Source: an uncultured Bacteroidales bacterium (lineage in GTDB: Bacteria; Bacteroidota; Bacteroidia; Bacteroidales; Paludibacteraceae). Taken from it: 64,000 bases of DNA. The stretch covers positions 1 to 64,000 of the forward strand of contig CACXPH010000005.1 of the NCBI GenBank assembly GCA_902769535.1, written 5' to 3'. Below the pieces are notes generated by a model. That model did not search any database, had not been told where the DNA came from, and saw only the letters and a list, made by a program, of their open reading frames with translations. The translations under genes were made by a program, and so were the position numbers. Position 1 is the first letter of the stretch. Every line of letters starts with the position of its first letter. Positions 40,044 to 49,954 of the stretch are shown piece by piece.

Positions 40044-41476
40044 TCGCCTGCCTCTGGGCATTGGGTTTGAGCGCTGCTCCGCGTCTGACGGTAGTGGCAG
40101 TAGTGGACGGTCTGACAACGGAGAACCTCAACACCTTACGTCCGTACTGGCAGCAAGGTGGAATTCGTACCTTAAGCGAAGAAGCGTATCAAACTACAAT
40201 CGCCTTTCCGCATCTGGTATATGGTGGAAATGAGACGACAGCTACCCTCATGACCGGCGTCACGCCGGATCGGCACGGTTATACGGCCGACACCTATTTT
40301 GCCCGTCGTGACCGTAAAGCACACACGCTGTTGGAAGACGAGTCAGTACACGGCATCGGCACCAAGCAACAACTGTCCGCCAAGAACCTGCTCTCGCAGA
40401 CCATGACCGATAAGATGCGTCTGGCGTACCCGGAGGCGAAGATCTACGCGATCGGTCTGCAGGCTGAGACCTCGGTGCTCTTAGCGGGTCATGCGGCTAA
40501 CGCCTGCTGCTGGATCGATGCGAACACCAAACAATGGGTTGCCACTGCTGCTTATAGCGGAGGACTGCCTTCGGCGGCGTTCGAGCAGAACAAAGCCGGT
40601 CGGATAGCAACCTTGGCCGCGCGCCAATGGACTCCTAGTCTGGATATCTCGACCTACGAAACACCGACCGCACAGGAGCGTAAGAAAGGCTTCAGTTATG
40701 ATGTGAAGAACGTGCTTCTTCACGCACCGGAGGCCAACACGCTGGTCATCGAACTGGCACTGGCTATCCAGAAAGCCGAGAAACTCGGAATGGACAACAC
40801 ACCGGACGTGCTCATGCTCCAACTCAACACTTTGAGTCCTGCTGCACAAGCAGATCATATTGCCAGTGCCGAGCATGAAGATATGTACCTGCGACTCAAC
40901 CAAGACTTAGGTTTCCTCATGGAGCAGTTGGACAAACGTATCGGTCGCACGAACTACCAGATTCTGGTGGTGGGTCGTCCTATCTTAGGCACCGACGCGC
41001 AGATACTGAGTGATATCCATATGCCCGTGCAGGAGTTCAATATCGACCGTGCGGCAGCACTCACCGGTACCTATCTCATGGCACTCTACGGACACGAGCG
41101 GTGGGTCGATGGTGCGTACGGGCAATCGATCTTCCTTAACCGTACGCTCATTGAGCAGAAACGTCTGAGCCTGGAGACCATCCAACGGCAGGTAGCTAAT
41201 TTCCTGATGGATTTTGAAGGCGTGCAGATTGCTATGCCGGGACACGAGACCATGCGCTATCCGCTGTTAGGTGCAACGCTCTGCAAACGCCATATAGGAG
41301 ATGTAGTCTTTATGCTGCAACCGGGTTGGCGACTCATGCTGGACGACAAACGTGTCATGGACCATGTGATTGATGACAATCCTTCCTCACCGCTCTTGCT
41401 ATGGTCAGGTACCATCCGACCGATGCCGCAAGATCAAATTGACGCGACTAATGTCGCTGATCTGATATTCCATTAA
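40013..41476 (+). CDS. Alkaline-phosphatase superfamily protein
   Basis: The 487-residue protein starts at ATG 40013 (signal peptide LIACLWALGLSAAP). It shows the superfamily order: VVAVVDGLTTENL (metal Asp), then GGNETTATLMTGVTPDRHGY with the Thr nucleophile region. It is closest to the Bacteroidetes periplasmic nucleotide pyrophosphatase/PafA-like group, but several later metal ligands are not obvious to me, so activity is unsure. The upstream frame is only the tail of the previous gene. Confidence 0.75.
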   Translation: MRKTYLYSTLIACLWALGLSAAPRLTVVAVVDGLTTENLNTLRPYWQQGGIRTLSEEAYQTTIAFPHLVYGGNETTATLMTGVTPDRHGYTADTYFARRDRKAHTLLEDESVHGIGTKQQLSAKNLLSQTMTDKMRLAYPEAKIYAIGLQAETSVLLAGHAANACCWIDANTKQWVATAAYSGGLPSAAFEQNKAGRIATLAARQWTPSLDISTYETPTAQERKKGFSYDVKNVLLHAPEANTLVIELALAIQKAEKLGMDNTPDVLMLQLNTLSPAAQADHIASAEHEDMYLRLNQDLGFLMEQLDKRIGRTNYQILVVGRPILGTDAQILSDIHMPVQEFNIDRAAALTGTYLMALYGHERWVDGAYGQSIFLNRTLIEQKRLSLETIQRQVANFLMDFEGVQIAMPGHETMRYPLLGATLCKRHIGDVVFMLQPGWRLMLDDKRVMDHVIDDNPSSPLLLWSGTIRPMPQDQIDATNVADLIFH

Positions 41477-41499
41477 ACATTCAACATTAAACATTACGT
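41475..41499. repeat. ACATTCAACATTAAACATTA intergenic words
   Basis: ACATTCA, ACATTAA and ACATTAC follow each other before the DUF4494 gene. Confidence 0.6.
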
Positions 41500-41916
41500 A
41501 TGATATTTCACGAGATTAAAGTTAAGTACGACCGTCAGACGGGTGAAGACAACCCGGGTAAGGTCAAAGAGATTTACCTCATCGATGGTGCGGTTAGTTT
41601 TGCAGACGCAGAGAATTGTCTGATGGACGAGATCAAACCGTTCATCTTCGGTGACTGTGAGGTGCAGAATTGCAAACGCAGTCAGTTTTATGACGTGCTC
41701 CCGAACGAAGGTGGTGCCTATTGGTACAAAGCCCGCGTGGAGATGATTACTATTGACGGAGACAAAGAGACCCGTAAGAACGTAGCGTTCCTTGTACAAG
41801 CCAACATGCTGGACGACGCGGTGTTTGCCCTCAAGCAGGCGCTCAAGTCCTACGACTGTGAGTTCATCTCGATCGCCAAGACCCAGATCATGGATATCCT
41901 GCACGCTGTGAAGTAA
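41500..41916 (+). CDS. DUF4494 protein
   Basis: The 138-residue soluble protein begins IFHEIKVKYDRQTGEDNPGK and has EAL-less alpha/beta character, matching DUF4494, a small family confined to Bacteroidetes. No function is known. It overlaps glsA by one base and is probably co-transcribed with the glycine-lipid genes. Confidence 0.82.
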   Translation: MIFHEIKVKYDRQTGEDNPGKVKEIYLIDGAVSFADAENCLMDEIKPFIFGDCEVQNCKRSQFYDVLPNEGGAYWYKARVEMITIDGDKETRKNVAFLVQANMLDDAVFALKQALKSYDCEFISIAKTQIMDILHAVK

Positions 41917-42749
41917 TGCCGCTCCAGTTCGACATACCGACCATCCTGCGCCAGAAGGCTCCAAAAGCACACGTACCGCATTTCGTCGTGCGCTATCTGG
42001 AGCGTATCACGCATGTGCAACAGATGAATGCGTTCCTGCGTAAGTACCCTGACTTGCGTGGGTATGAGTTCATCGACAAGGTCATCAGCGAGGAGTTGGG
42101 TTGCTCGGCATCTATCGATGGATTAGAGAACATACCGACGGACAACGAACCGGTCATTTTCGTTTCGAACCATCCACTCGGAGGCCTGGATGGTATGATC
42201 ATCGCCAAGATGATTCATGAGAGTCGGCCGAAGGAACTGAAAGTCATCGTCAATGAGTTGCTTATGTTCATGGAACCGATAGCGTCCTTATGGGCTCCGG
42301 TGAGCAAGACCGGTGCGTTGAGTAAGGCGCAGGCTGCCGAACAACAACGTATGTGGGAGAGCGAGACGGATGTACTGACTTTTCCGGCTGGCGCTTGCAG
42401 TCGGTTGCAGCGCATTGAGGGCAAATGGCAGATACAAGATCTGGAATGGCAGAAAAACTGCATACAGCGTGCCAAAGAGTACCACCGGAACATCGTGCCG
42501 ATCTATTTCGAAGGTCGTAACAGTACTTTCTTCTATGTGCTGGCACTACTTCGTAAATGGTTACACATCAAATTAAATATCGAGATGCTTTACCTCGTGG
42601 ACGAGATGTACGGTGCGCATGGCAAACATTTCAAGGTGCACGTACTGCCGCCTATCCCCTACACCACTTTTGATAACACAAAAACGCCCAAGGCTTGGGC
42701 GCAACACCTCAAAAATATAGTCTATGGAACCAATTATATCAGCTGTTGA
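41916..42749 (+). CDS. glsA: Glycine-lipid O-acyltransferase GlsA (PlsC-type)
   Basis: The 277-residue protein has the acyltransferase HX4D motif in FVSNHPLGGLDGMIIAKMI and the second motif VLTFPAGACSR. The C-terminal part lacks clear membrane helices. Paired with the GNAT-type GlsB that overlaps its end by 26 bases, it fits the Bacteroides GlsB-GlsA pair: GlsB N-acylates glycine with a 3-hydroxy fatty acid, and GlsA adds the second acyl chain to the hydroxyl group. The order here is A then B. Confidence 0.88.
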   Translation: MPLQFDIPTILRQKAPKAHVPHFVVRYLERITHVQQMNAFLRKYPDLRGYEFIDKVISEELGCSASIDGLENIPTDNEPVIFVSNHPLGGLDGMIIAKMIHESRPKELKVIVNELLMFMEPIASLWAPVSKTGALSKAQAAEQQRMWESETDVLTFPAGACSRLQRIEGKWQIQDLEWQKNCIQRAKEYHRNIVPIYFEGRNSTFFYVLALLRKWLHIKLNIEMLYLVDEMYGAHGKHFKVHVLPPIPYTTFDNTKTPKAWAQHLKNIVYGTNYISC

Positions 42750-43653
42750 GACATCGATCCTCTTGAAAGAGTTAGAGGGCCATTTGCTTCGCCCATCCAA
42801 CAAAGCGGACAACCTCATTTACGACATTACGGCGCATGAGTGTCCGAACGTGATGCGCGAGATAGCTCGTCTGCGTGAGATCAGTTACCGTGACGGAGGA
42901 GGCGCTACCGGCAAGGAAATGGATATCGATGAGATGGATACGATGGCCAAACCCTACCACCAACTCATCGTGTGGGATCCCGAGCATCAGCAGATCGTCG
43001 GAGGTTACCGTTACCTCTTGGGACACGAAGCAGAGATACGTGACGGACAACCATTCATCACCTCTGCGCACCTCTTCCATTATTCGGAGCGGTTCATTAA
43101 GGATTATCTGCCGCATACCATCGAGTTCGGCCGTGCGTTCGTGCAACCGATGTACCAGAAACGCGAGATGGGTGTTAAGGCACTCTTCGCACTCGATAAT
43201 ATCTGGGACGGAATCGGTGCCGTCATGCATAACAACCCGGACATCCGCTGGATGATAGGAAAGGTAACCATCTATCCGGACTATAACGAAACAGCTCGTA
43301 ACTTGATTTACGCGTATCTCGATCAGTATCACCGCGGTGAAGAGGGTTTGTTTGAACCCTATAATAAGTTGCCGATTCCGACTATTGCTACTCCGTTTGA
43401 AGGGACGGATAAACAAGAGAACTACCATACTCTCCAGCGTGCGATACGCGAGCAAGGCACGGTCATCCCGCCTATGTTCTCTGCGTATCTCAACCTGACC
43501 AATGACCTGCAGTTCTTCGGTAATGCAATCAATGATGAGTTGGCGAACGTATACGAGACGGGTATCATGGTGGATCTGGAGACTGTGTACGAGGAGAAGA
43601 AAGTGCGCTATATTAATCCGTATGTAGCATGGCTGGAGTCGCAGAACAAATAA
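42724..43653 (+). CDS. glsB: Glycine-lipid N-acyltransferase GlsB (GNAT/hemolysin-like)
   Basis: The 309-residue protein matches OlsB/GlsB: LREISYRDGGGATGKEMDID, QLIVWDPEHQQIVGGYRYLL, and IEFGRAFVQPMYQKREMG. It makes mono-acyl glycine, the first step of glycine-lipid synthesis; these lipids help Bacteroides colonise and cope with stress. The next gene starts 25 bases before its stop. Confidence 0.9.
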   Translation: MEPIISAVETSILLKELEGHLLRPSNKADNLIYDITAHECPNVMREIARLREISYRDGGGATGKEMDIDEMDTMAKPYHQLIVWDPEHQQIVGGYRYLLGHEAEIRDGQPFITSAHLFHYSERFIKDYLPHTIEFGRAFVQPMYQKREMGVKALFALDNIWDGIGAVMHNNPDIRWMIGKVTIYPDYNETARNLIYAYLDQYHRGEEGLFEPYNKLPIPTIATPFEGTDKQENYHTLQRAIREQGTVIPPMFSAYLNLTNDLQFFGNAINDELANVYETGIMVDLETVYEEKKVRYINPYVAWLESQNK

Positions 43654-44942
43654 AAAAGGTACGCGCGCACATCCCCGCGCATGTGACGCTCGTGTGCGTG
43701 AGTAAGTTCCAACCTGTTTCCGCTATACGCGAAGCGTACGAAGCAGGAGAACGCCATTTCGGAGAGAGTCGCGTGCAGGAATTGCAGCGCAAGGTGAGTC
43801 AATTACCGGCAAACATCCACTGGCATTTCATCGGACATCTGCAGACGAATAAGGTGCGGGACTTACTCAAGTTACGACCGTACCTCATTCATTCGGTGGA
43901 CTCGGAACACCTGCTGAACGCCATCAATGCCGAAGCCGAGAAACAAGGTTTCGTACAAGATGTGCTGCTTGAGGTGCATGTAGCCAAAGAGGAGACGAAA
44001 AGCGGGTTCTCTCCTTCGGAGATTTCCAATTTGAAATCTGAAATCATAAATCATAAATACCCCAACACACGCTTGTTAGGATTAATGACAATGGCGACGA
44101 ACACGGAGGACGAGACGGAAATCCGGCGGTGCTTCAACGAGGCGCACGAATTAATAGGTGACCTGCCGGTATTCAGTGCAGGAATGAGTGACGACTACCC
44201 TATTGCTATTGAATGCGGGGCTACGATGATTCGTATTGGTTCTACCATCTTCGGTGCAAGAGACTACTCGCGTAAACTACGGGCAGTGTTCTTCGATCAG
44301 GACGGCGTACTCTATAACTCGATGCCGTACCATGCCGCGTCTTGGGCTTGGGCGATGACCAAGCACGGGCTACCCTACACGGAGATGGAGTGCTATCGCA
44401 ATGAAGGACGCACCAGTACAGGTGTCATTCAAGAGCACCACCAGCAGATGTTCGGCACAGACGCAACACCGGAACTGATAGAAGCGATTTACCAAGACAA
44501 GAGTGCACACTTTACCGAGATGACAGGTGGTTTTCCGGGTATCATACCGAACGTGGACAAGGTGCTGGAATACCTGAACGCGCATGGCATTCAGTGCTGG
44601 GTGGTCACCGGCTCGGGTCAACGTAACCTCATCAACGCGCTCAACAAGACTTTCAATAATGTCTTTACCGGTATCATCTCGTCGTTTGACGTCACCAAAG
44701 GCAAACCGGATCCGGAACCCTATCTGAAGGCCTGGGAGAAATCCGGTTTCAAGAAAGAGGAGTGCATGGTGATCGAGAACGCACCGTTAGGTGTAAGGGC
44801 TGCCAAGGCTGCCGGGCTCTATACGATTGCGGTGAACACCGGTATTCTTCCTGACTCGGATTTGTGGAACGAGAAAGCCGATGAAGTGCTACCTAACATG
44901 CAGGCATTGTTAGATCGGATAACTGCCATTTTGTCAGTCTAA
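43629..44942 (+). CDS. Fused YggS-type PLP protein and HAD phosphatase
   Basis: The 437-residue fusion joins YggS (PLP homeostasis; residues 1-214) and a beta-phosphoglucomutase-like HAD (218-437). YggS motifs are VCVSKFQP (PLP Lys), [10 protein letters not shown] and the terminal [17 protein letters not shown] motifs are [14 protein letters not shown] (nucleophile Asp), VVTGSG and [23 protein letters not shown]. The join falls exactly at the natural end of YggS. The HAD part might act on a PLP-related or sugar phosphate. The peptide [11 protein letters not shown] (about 134-145) is encoded by an AAATCATAAA-type repeat. Confidence 0.85.
   Translation: MAGVAEQIKKVRAHIPAHVTLVCVSKFQPVSAIREAYEAGERHFGESRVQELQRKVSQLPANIHWHFIGHLQTNKVRDLLKLRPYLIHSVDSEHLLNAINAEAEKQGFVQDVLLEVHVAKEETKSGFSPSEISNLKSEIINHKYPNTRLLGLMTMATNTEDETEIRRCFNEAHELIGDLPVFSAGMSDDYPIAIECGATMIRIGSTIFGARDYSRKLRAVFFDQDGVLYNSMPYHAASWAWAMTKHGLPYTEMECYRNEGRTSTGVIQEHHQQMFGTDATPELIEAIYQDKSAHFTEMTGGFPGIIPNVDKVLEYLNAHGIQCWVVTGSGQRNLINALNKTFNNVFTGIISSFDVTKGKPDPEPYLKAWEKSGFKKEECMVIENAPLGVRAAKAAGLYTIAVNTGILPDSDLWNEKADEVLPNMQALLDRITAILSV
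44031..44058 (+). repeat. Coding AAATCTGAAATCATAAATC repeat in YggS-HAD
   Basis: The same words fill the gap before merR (16890-16917), but here they are coding (LKSEIINHK), in a surface loop of the YggS domain. Confidence 0.8.
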
Positions 44943-45009
44943 GGTCGTTTGGAACATAGTTTGTACATTGTTTAGTGAGATTTGATTATTAACTAAACAC
45001 GATACAACT

Positions 45010-47070
45010 ATGAATAACAATTCCAACAACAACGAAAACTTACAGAAGTTTGCTATCAACCTCTGCGAGCGAGCTCGAGAGGGCAAATTAGACCCCGTCA
45101 TCGGACGTGATGACGAGATACGTCGTGTGCTGCAGATTCTCTCGCGGCGTACGAAGAACAATCCTATTCTGATTGGTGAACCGGGTGTCGGTAAGACGGC
45201 TATTGCCGAAGGACTGGCGCATCGTATCGTGCGAGGCGACGTACCGGAGAACCTGAAGAAGAAACAGATCTACTCCCTCGATATGGGTGCACTCATCGCG
45301 GGTGCGAAGTACCAAGGTGAGTTTGAAGAGCGACTCAAAGGCGTGGTGAACGAAGTAGTAGCTGCTGCCGGTGAGATCATCCTGTTCATCGATGAGATAC
45401 ACACATTAGTGGGTGCCGGTAAGAGTAGCGGCGCCATGGACGCAGCGAATATCTTAAAACCGGCTCTGGCACGTGGTGACTTGCGCGCCATCGGTGCTAC
45501 GACGCTGGATGAGTACCAGAAATATTTCGAGACCGATAAGGCGCTGGAGCGTCGATTCCAAAAGGTGATGGTTAATGAACCGGACGAGGCTGCCACGATT
45601 AGTATTCTCCGTGGACTGAAAGAGCGCTACGAGACGCACCATAAGGTACGTATCAAAGATGATGCAATCATTGCAGCTGTGAGCCTGAGCGCACGATATA
45701 TCACCGATCGTTTCCTGCCGGATAAAGCGATTGACCTGGTGGACGAAGCGGCAGCCAAACTGCGTTTGGAAGTAGACTCCAAGCCGGAAGAGATCGATAC
45801 ACTCGACCGTCAGATCAAGCAATTAGAGATCGAGCGCGAGGCCATCAAGCGCGATAAGGACGAAGCGAAACTGAAGGTGATTGAGGAGCAGCTCAAAGAC
45901 CTCAAGAAACAGAGCGATGAACTCAACGCGCGCTGGAACAAGGAGAAAGGATACGTAGCCACGATCCAGAACGAGAAAGCACGTATCGAGACGCTCAAGC
46001 ACCAGGCTGAGGTAGCAGAACGCGAAGGTGATTACGGCAAGGTAGCAGAGATCCGTTACAGCCAGATTCCGGCGGCAGAGGCGAATATCAAGAGTGCTCA
46101 GGACTCCCTGCATGCCATCAGCAATGAGGCATTGATCAAGGAGGAAGTCGATGAAGACGATATCGCGGAAGTAGTAGCGCGTTGGACGGGTATTCCGGTA
46201 GCGAAGATGATGCAGAGTGAGCGCGATAAGTTGCTGCACCTCGAAGAGGAACTACACAAACGTGTCATCGGTCAGGATCAAGCTATAGAGGCCGTGAGTG
46301 ACGCTATCCGTAGAAGTCGTGCCGGTCTGCAAGACCCGAAACGTCCTATAGGAAGTTTCATCTTCCTAGGGACAACCGGTGTTGGTAAGACGGAATTAGC
46401 AAAGGCCTTGGCGGACTACCTGTTCGACGATGAGAACATGATGACACGTATCGACATGAGTGAGTACCAGGAGAAATTCAGCGCGACGCGTCTGATCGGT
46501 GCGCCTCCGGGATACGTGGGTTACGATGAAGGTGGTCAGTTGACCGAAGCCATCCGTAGAAAGCCCTACTCGGTAGTGCTCTTCGATGAGATAGAGAAAG
46601 CGCACCCGGATGTATTCAACGTACTGCTGCAAGTACTGGATGACGGCCGTCTGACGGATAACAAGGGTCGTGTAGTCAACTTCAAGAACACACTCATCAT
46701 TATGACGTCTAACCTGACAGAAGAGCAGTTACGGGCGTCTGTACGACCGGAGTTCATCAATCGTATCGATGAGATTATTCACTTCAGCGAGTTAACGGAA
46801 GCGGATATCAAGGCGGTAGTCGGATTGCAAGTAAGCCGCATCCACAAGATGCTAGAGGATCAGGGAATTGACCTGCGCGTCACAGACGATGCGATCAGTT
46901 ATATCGCCAAGGAAGGTTACGATCCGCAATTCGGTGCACGTCCTGTTAAACGGGCACTGCAACGACTGGTTCTCAACGAACTGAGCAAATCGATCATCGC
47001 CGGAAAGGTCGATAGTTCCAAACCTGTTGTGGTAGAACTTAGAGACGGAGAACTGAAGTTCCGGAATTAA
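45010..47070 (+). CDS. clpB: ClpB-type disaggregase lacking the N-domain
   Basis: The 686-residue protein has AAA1 ([29 protein letters not shown]), a coiled-coil M-domain (about 260-385, rich in Glu/Lys), and AAA2 ([27 protein letters not shown], then [11 protein letters not shown]). ClpB is normally about 860 residues; here the first 150 or so (substrate-binding N-domain) are missing and replaced by an Asn-rich start (MNNNSNNN). No ClpP-binding loop is seen. In AAA2, only ten residues lie between TSN and RPEF where about 30 are usual. It is a hexameric unfoldase for aggregated proteins working with DnaK. I found no heat-shock element before it. Confidence 0.92.
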   Translation: MNNNSNNNENLQKFAINLCERAREGKLDPVIGRDDEIRRVLQILSRRTKNNPILIGEPGVGKTAIAEGLAHRIVRGDVPENLKKKQIYSLDMGALIAGAKYQGEFEERLKGVVNEVVAAAGEIILFIDEIHTLVGAGKSSGAMDAANILKPALARGDLRAIGATTLDEYQKYFETDKALERRFQKVMVNEPDEAATISILRGLKERYETHHKVRIKDDAIIAAVSLSARYITDRFLPDKAIDLVDEAAAKLRLEVDSKPEEIDTLDRQIKQLEIEREAIKRDKDEAKLKVIEEQLKDLKKQSDELNARWNKEKGYVATIQNEKARIETLKHQAEVAEREGDYGKVAEIRYSQIPAAEANIKSAQDSLHAISNEALIKEEVDEDDIAEVVARWTGIPVAKMMQSERDKLLHLEEELHKRVIGQDQAIEAVSDAIRRSRAGLQDPKRPIGSFIFLGTTGVGKTELAKALADYLFDDENMMTRIDMSEYQEKFSATRLIGAPPGYVGYDEGGQLTEAIRRKPYSVVLFDEIEKAHPDVFNVLLQVLDDGRLTDNKGRVVNFKNTLIIMTSNLTEEQLRASVRPEFINRIDEIIHFSELTEADIKAVVGLQVSRIHKMLEDQGIDLRVTDDAISYIAKEGYDPQFGARPVKRALQRLVLNELSKSIIAGKVDSSKPVVVELRDGELKFRN

Positions 47071-47101
47071 GGAATAATCGTTCGTACGAACGTGAGATAA
47101 G

Positions 47102-47131
47102 AAAAAGAGCGTTTCGGCGCTCTTTTTTTTG
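47102..47131 (+). terminator. Terminator of clpB
   Basis: AGAGCG (47106-47111) pairs with CGCTCT (47118-47123), extended by A/T pairs, followed by eight T. Confidence 0.9.
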
Positions 47132-47152
47132 TGTATATCAAAAATCAGTAAC

Positions 47153-47215
47153 TTCGGTCCTCCCTACTTAAAAAAGCAGGGTCCCCCCGAATTTACTTTC
47201 GCACGTTTGTGCGAA
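47153..47215. other. Two hairpins in the clpB-fecCD gap
   Basis: TTCGG 47153-47157 pairs with CCGAA 47187-47191, enclosing CCCTACTT / AAGCAGGG (one mismatch). TTCGCAC 47198-47204 pairs with GTGCGAA 47209-47215 (GTTT loop). Both lie upstream of the next promoter, so they are not a leader of the permease mRNA; they might be a small RNA or the remains of one. Confidence 0.45.
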
Positions 47216-47271
47216 TAACAAGCATTTAGCCACTAAAATATAAATAAACTAATATTTTATTGTCCAAATCC

Positions 47272-47302
47272 TTGTTGATTCCAAATATTTGTAGTAATTT
47301 TG
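47272..47302 (+). promoter_or_regulatory. Promoter of the FecCD permease gene, almost leaderless
   Basis: TTG (47272-47274), 20 bases, TAATTTTG (47295-47302). The proposed GTG start at 47307 is only four bases after the -7 box, at or next to the expected transcription start. Confidence 0.7.
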
Positions 47303-47306
47303 CAGC

Positions 47307-48254
47307 GTGAAACGAAACACGTTCATATTTGGAGCGTTAGTGGTGCTATTAGTACTGCTTTTTTGTCTGGATGTATGCAGCGGAAGTATCTGGTTGTGGC
47401 CGTTTGACGACTTGAGCGTCATGGAGCGCAATATACTGAATGCCATTCGTCTGCCGAAAGCCATCACAGCGATCTTAGCCGGTGCGGCATTGTCCGTATC
47501 GGGATTGATCATGCAGACTCTGTTCCGTAATCCACTGGCGGGACCTTACACTTTAGGCGTATCGTCCGGTGCAAGTTTAGGCGTTGCCTTTTTGACGTTA
47601 CTCAGTACGTCGTTAGTCATGGTACTACCCGTGGCGGCTTGCATCGGTGCGACATTAGTGTTGCTGCTCGTTCTGGCGGTGAGCAAACGGGTGACGAATA
47701 ACGTGAGCTTGCTAATCGTCGGAATGATGTTCGGGTCTATTGCGGGTGCTTTAGTGAGTCTGCTGCAGAACTTCGCGAACCCGGATGCGCTGAAGCTGTT
47801 CATCGTGTGGACCTTAGGTAGCTTAAGCAGCGTAGGCTGGAGCGATATGCAGTTGATTGTTCCGATTTTAGTTGTGGGTGCATTGTTCGTGATTTTGGCA
47901 CTCAAACCGCTCAACGGTCTGCTGCTTGGCGAAGATTACGCACGAGGCTTGGGTATTAACGTAGGCCGTACGCGCTTGTTTATCGTGTTAGCCACGGGAC
48001 TGTTAGCAGGCGGTGTAACGGCTTTCTGCGGACCGATTGCGTTTATCGGCGTAGCCGTGCCGCATATCGCACGAGGAGTGTTTCAGACCTCTAATCACCG
48101 AGTAACGGTACCGGCTTGCGTACTGATAGGCGCTTGTCTGCTGCTTATTTGCGATGTACTGTGCTCGCTGTTTATTTATCCGCTACCGATTTCAACCGTC
48201 AGTGCCTTATTCGGCGCACCAATTATTATCTGGATCATATTAAAACATAAATAA
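47307..48254 (+). CDS. FecCD/BtuC-family ABC transporter permease
   Basis: The 315-residue protein with about nine membrane helices carries the family motif RLPKAITAILAGAALSVSGLI followed by MQTLFRNPLAGPYTLGVSSG. It would transport iron-siderophore, haem or cobalamin across the inner membrane. The matching ATPase and binding protein are not adjacent. Start GTG 47307 is uncertain: it would be leaderless; GTG at 47340, with GGAG before it, is an alternative that shortens helix 1. Confidence 0.88.
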   Translation: MKRNTFIFGALVVLLVLLFCLDVCSGSIWLWPFDDLSVMERNILNAIRLPKAITAILAGAALSVSGLIMQTLFRNPLAGPYTLGVSSGASLGVAFLTLLSTSLVMVLPVAACIGATLVLLLVLAVSKRVTNNVSLLIVGMMFGSIAGALVSLLQNFANPDALKLFIVWTLGSLSSVGWSDMQLIVPILVVGALFVILALKPLNGLLLGEDYARGLGINVGRTRLFIVLATGLLAGGVTAFCGPIAFIGVAVPHIARGVFQTSNHRVTVPACVLIGACLLLICDVLCSLFIYPLPISTVSALFGAPIIIWIILKHK

Positions 48255-48256
48255 TA

Positions 48257-49072
48257 ATGTCTGTACATGTACAAAATACCCGAATGACGACAGCTAAGCT
48301 GCGTCAGATGAAGGCCAATGGCGAGAAGATCGCCATGTTAACCAGTTATGATTTCACCTTAGCCAGCTTAGTGGACGAAGCAGGCATAGATATACTGCTC
48401 GTTGGCGACAGTGCCAGCAATGTAGTATGCGGCAACCAATACACGCTGCCTATTACGGTGGATGAGATGATCTTTTTGACGAAGGGTGTCGTACGCGCAG
48501 CGCAACATTCGCTGGTGGTTTGCGATATGCCGTTCGGTAGCTACCAGGTGAGCGAAGAAGAGGCAGTACGTAATGCTATTAAAATCATTAAGGAGAGTGG
48601 TTGTGATGCCGTGAAACTCGAAGGCGGCGAAGAGATACTGCCGGCTATTAAGCATATGATCCAAGCCGGTGTGCCGGTGATGGGGCATTTAGGACTGACA
48701 CCGCAGAGCGTGAACCAGTTCGGAGGTTACGGTCTGCGCGCCAAGGAAGAGGCAGAGGCAGAGAAGTTATTACACGATGCGAAGTTGTTAGACGAGGCAG
48801 GCTGCTTCAGTATCGTGCTAGAGAAGATCCCGGCAGATTTAGCAGCCAAAGTGACGAAGGCCGTGAGTTGTCCGGTGATCGGCATCGGTGCCGGTAACCG
48901 CTGCGACGGACAGGTGTTAGTGCTGCACGACATGTTAGGACTTAATCAAGGTTTCAAGCCGAAGTTCCTAAGGCATTTCGCGAAGTTAGCCGAAACCGTA
49001 AAGGGTGCAGTAAGCGAATATATAGACGCAGTAAAGGATAGTAGCTTCCCGAATGCGGAAGAGAGTTACTAA
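48257..49072 (+). CDS. panB: 3-methyl-2-oxobutanoate hydroxymethyltransferase (PanB)
   Basis: The 271-residue TIM-barrel enzyme shows MLTSYDFTLASLVDEAGID, LLVGDSASNVVCG (Asp/Ser metal site), LEGGEEI, MGHLGLTPQSVNQFGGY, and GIGAGNRCDGQVLVLHDMLG. It makes ketopantoate from ketoisovalerate using methylene-tetrahydrofolate, the first step to pantothenate and CoA. It is two bases from the permease gene and so probably co-transcribed with it. Confidence 0.96.
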   Translation: MSVHVQNTRMTTAKLRQMKANGEKIAMLTSYDFTLASLVDEAGIDILLVGDSASNVVCGNQYTLPITVDEMIFLTKGVVRAAQHSLVVCDMPFGSYQVSEEEAVRNAIKIIKESGCDAVKLEGGEEILPAIKHMIQAGVPVMGHLGLTPQSVNQFGGYGLRAKEEAEAEKLLHDAKLLDEAGCFSIVLEKIPADLAAKVTKAVSCPVIGIGAGNRCDGQVLVLHDMLGLNQGFKPKFLRHFAKLAETVKGAVSEYIDAVKDSSFPNAEESY

Positions 49073-49104
49073 AAAAAAGAGGCTCGCGTGAGCCTCTTTT
49101 TTTT
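49071..49104. terminator. Bidirectional terminator between panB and the next minus gene
   Basis: A perfect 7-bp stem, GAGGCTC (49079-49085) / GAGCCTC (49090-49096), is flanked by eight A and eight T, so it can work in both directions. Confidence 0.92.
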
Positions 49105-49852
49105 ATGGGATGAGTTTTTGGATCTCTGCTGCAATCTCGTCCATATACTTGTTTCCAGTTTCCGGATTGATCGGCAGTGCGCCGAAATCAATGGTAATGA
49201 ACGGATAGGTGGAGTTGGAAGTAACGAGTTTCAGATCCTTACGTCCCAAACGAACCTCCATGATCTCATTGAACGGAATGACGATACCTTGCGCATAGAG
49301 CAGACCCAACTCACGGTTAGCAAGCACATTGCGGCCTACTAATATATCGTGCTGATACCAAACCTCGTAATCGTTACCAAAGATCTCTTTGATATACGCC
49401 TCAGCTTTGGGGTTGAGCGTAGCGGCATCGCGTTTCCATTGCAGACGCTGTTGCTCACGCTGGGCAGCTGCTTCGCGTACGTGCTCTTCATTCGCGTTTA
49501 CGTATTCGTCAATCGAGTCCATATAGGCTTTAGCGCGTGCACGAAGACCGAAGAGCATCAGGAGGTCAGCCAAGAAGACGACACCAGGATAAGCCAATGT
49601 ACCGTAATACTCTCCTAACACAAAGGGGATAGGCACATAGCAAAGCGTCAATAGCAGACTGACGTAAAGCAGAATACGGCATTTATTATGCGCATGACGG
49701 ATAGCATGAATGGTCTGCTCGCGGGTGACCTCACGAACGACTTTCAAGCGCTCACGGGCATCGAACCAGTTCCACACCAGAAAGAGGGAAACCAGCATCA
49801 AGCCAATTAAGATGAAAATTAACGAATAGAGTAAAACTTCTTCGGGTCTCAT
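49103..49852 (-). CDS. Unknown membrane protein with C-terminal cytoplasmic domain
   Basis: The 249-residue protein has an N-terminal hydrophobic helix (about 6-28), two more close together (about 62-105), then a long charged helical region (about 115-150) and an alpha/beta domain (about 150-249) with IVIPFNEIMEVRLGRKDLKL, which recalls bacterial PH-like (YcxB/YdbT) domains. This is only a resemblance. No function can be given. It is monocistronic, between a shared terminator and a promoter-poor gap. Confidence 0.65.
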   Translation of the reverse strand: MRPEEVLLYSLIFILIGLMLVSLFLVWNWFDARERLKVVREVTREQTIHAIRHAHNKCRILLYVSLLLTLCYVPIPFVLGEYYGTLAYPGVVFLADLLMLFGLRARAKAYMDSIDEYVNANEEHVREAAAQREQQRLQWKRDAATLNPKAEAYIKEIFGNDYEVWYQHDILVGRNVLANRELGLLYAQGIVIPFNEIMEVRLGRKDLKLVTSNSTYPFITIDFGALPINPETGNKYMDEIAAEIQKLIP

Positions 49853-49954
49853 ATGCGTATTAATTTATAGGTTACACTGCGGCATTTTAAATGTTGGTGC
49901 AAAGTTACAACAAATATTTCAAATACGCAAATTTTTTTTTGTTTTTTTATTAGA

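Noticed and set aside
47132..47306. Cobalamin riboswitch before the FecCD permease
   Set aside because: The region is too short, lies upstream of the mapped promoter, and shows no B12-box sequence I can recognise.
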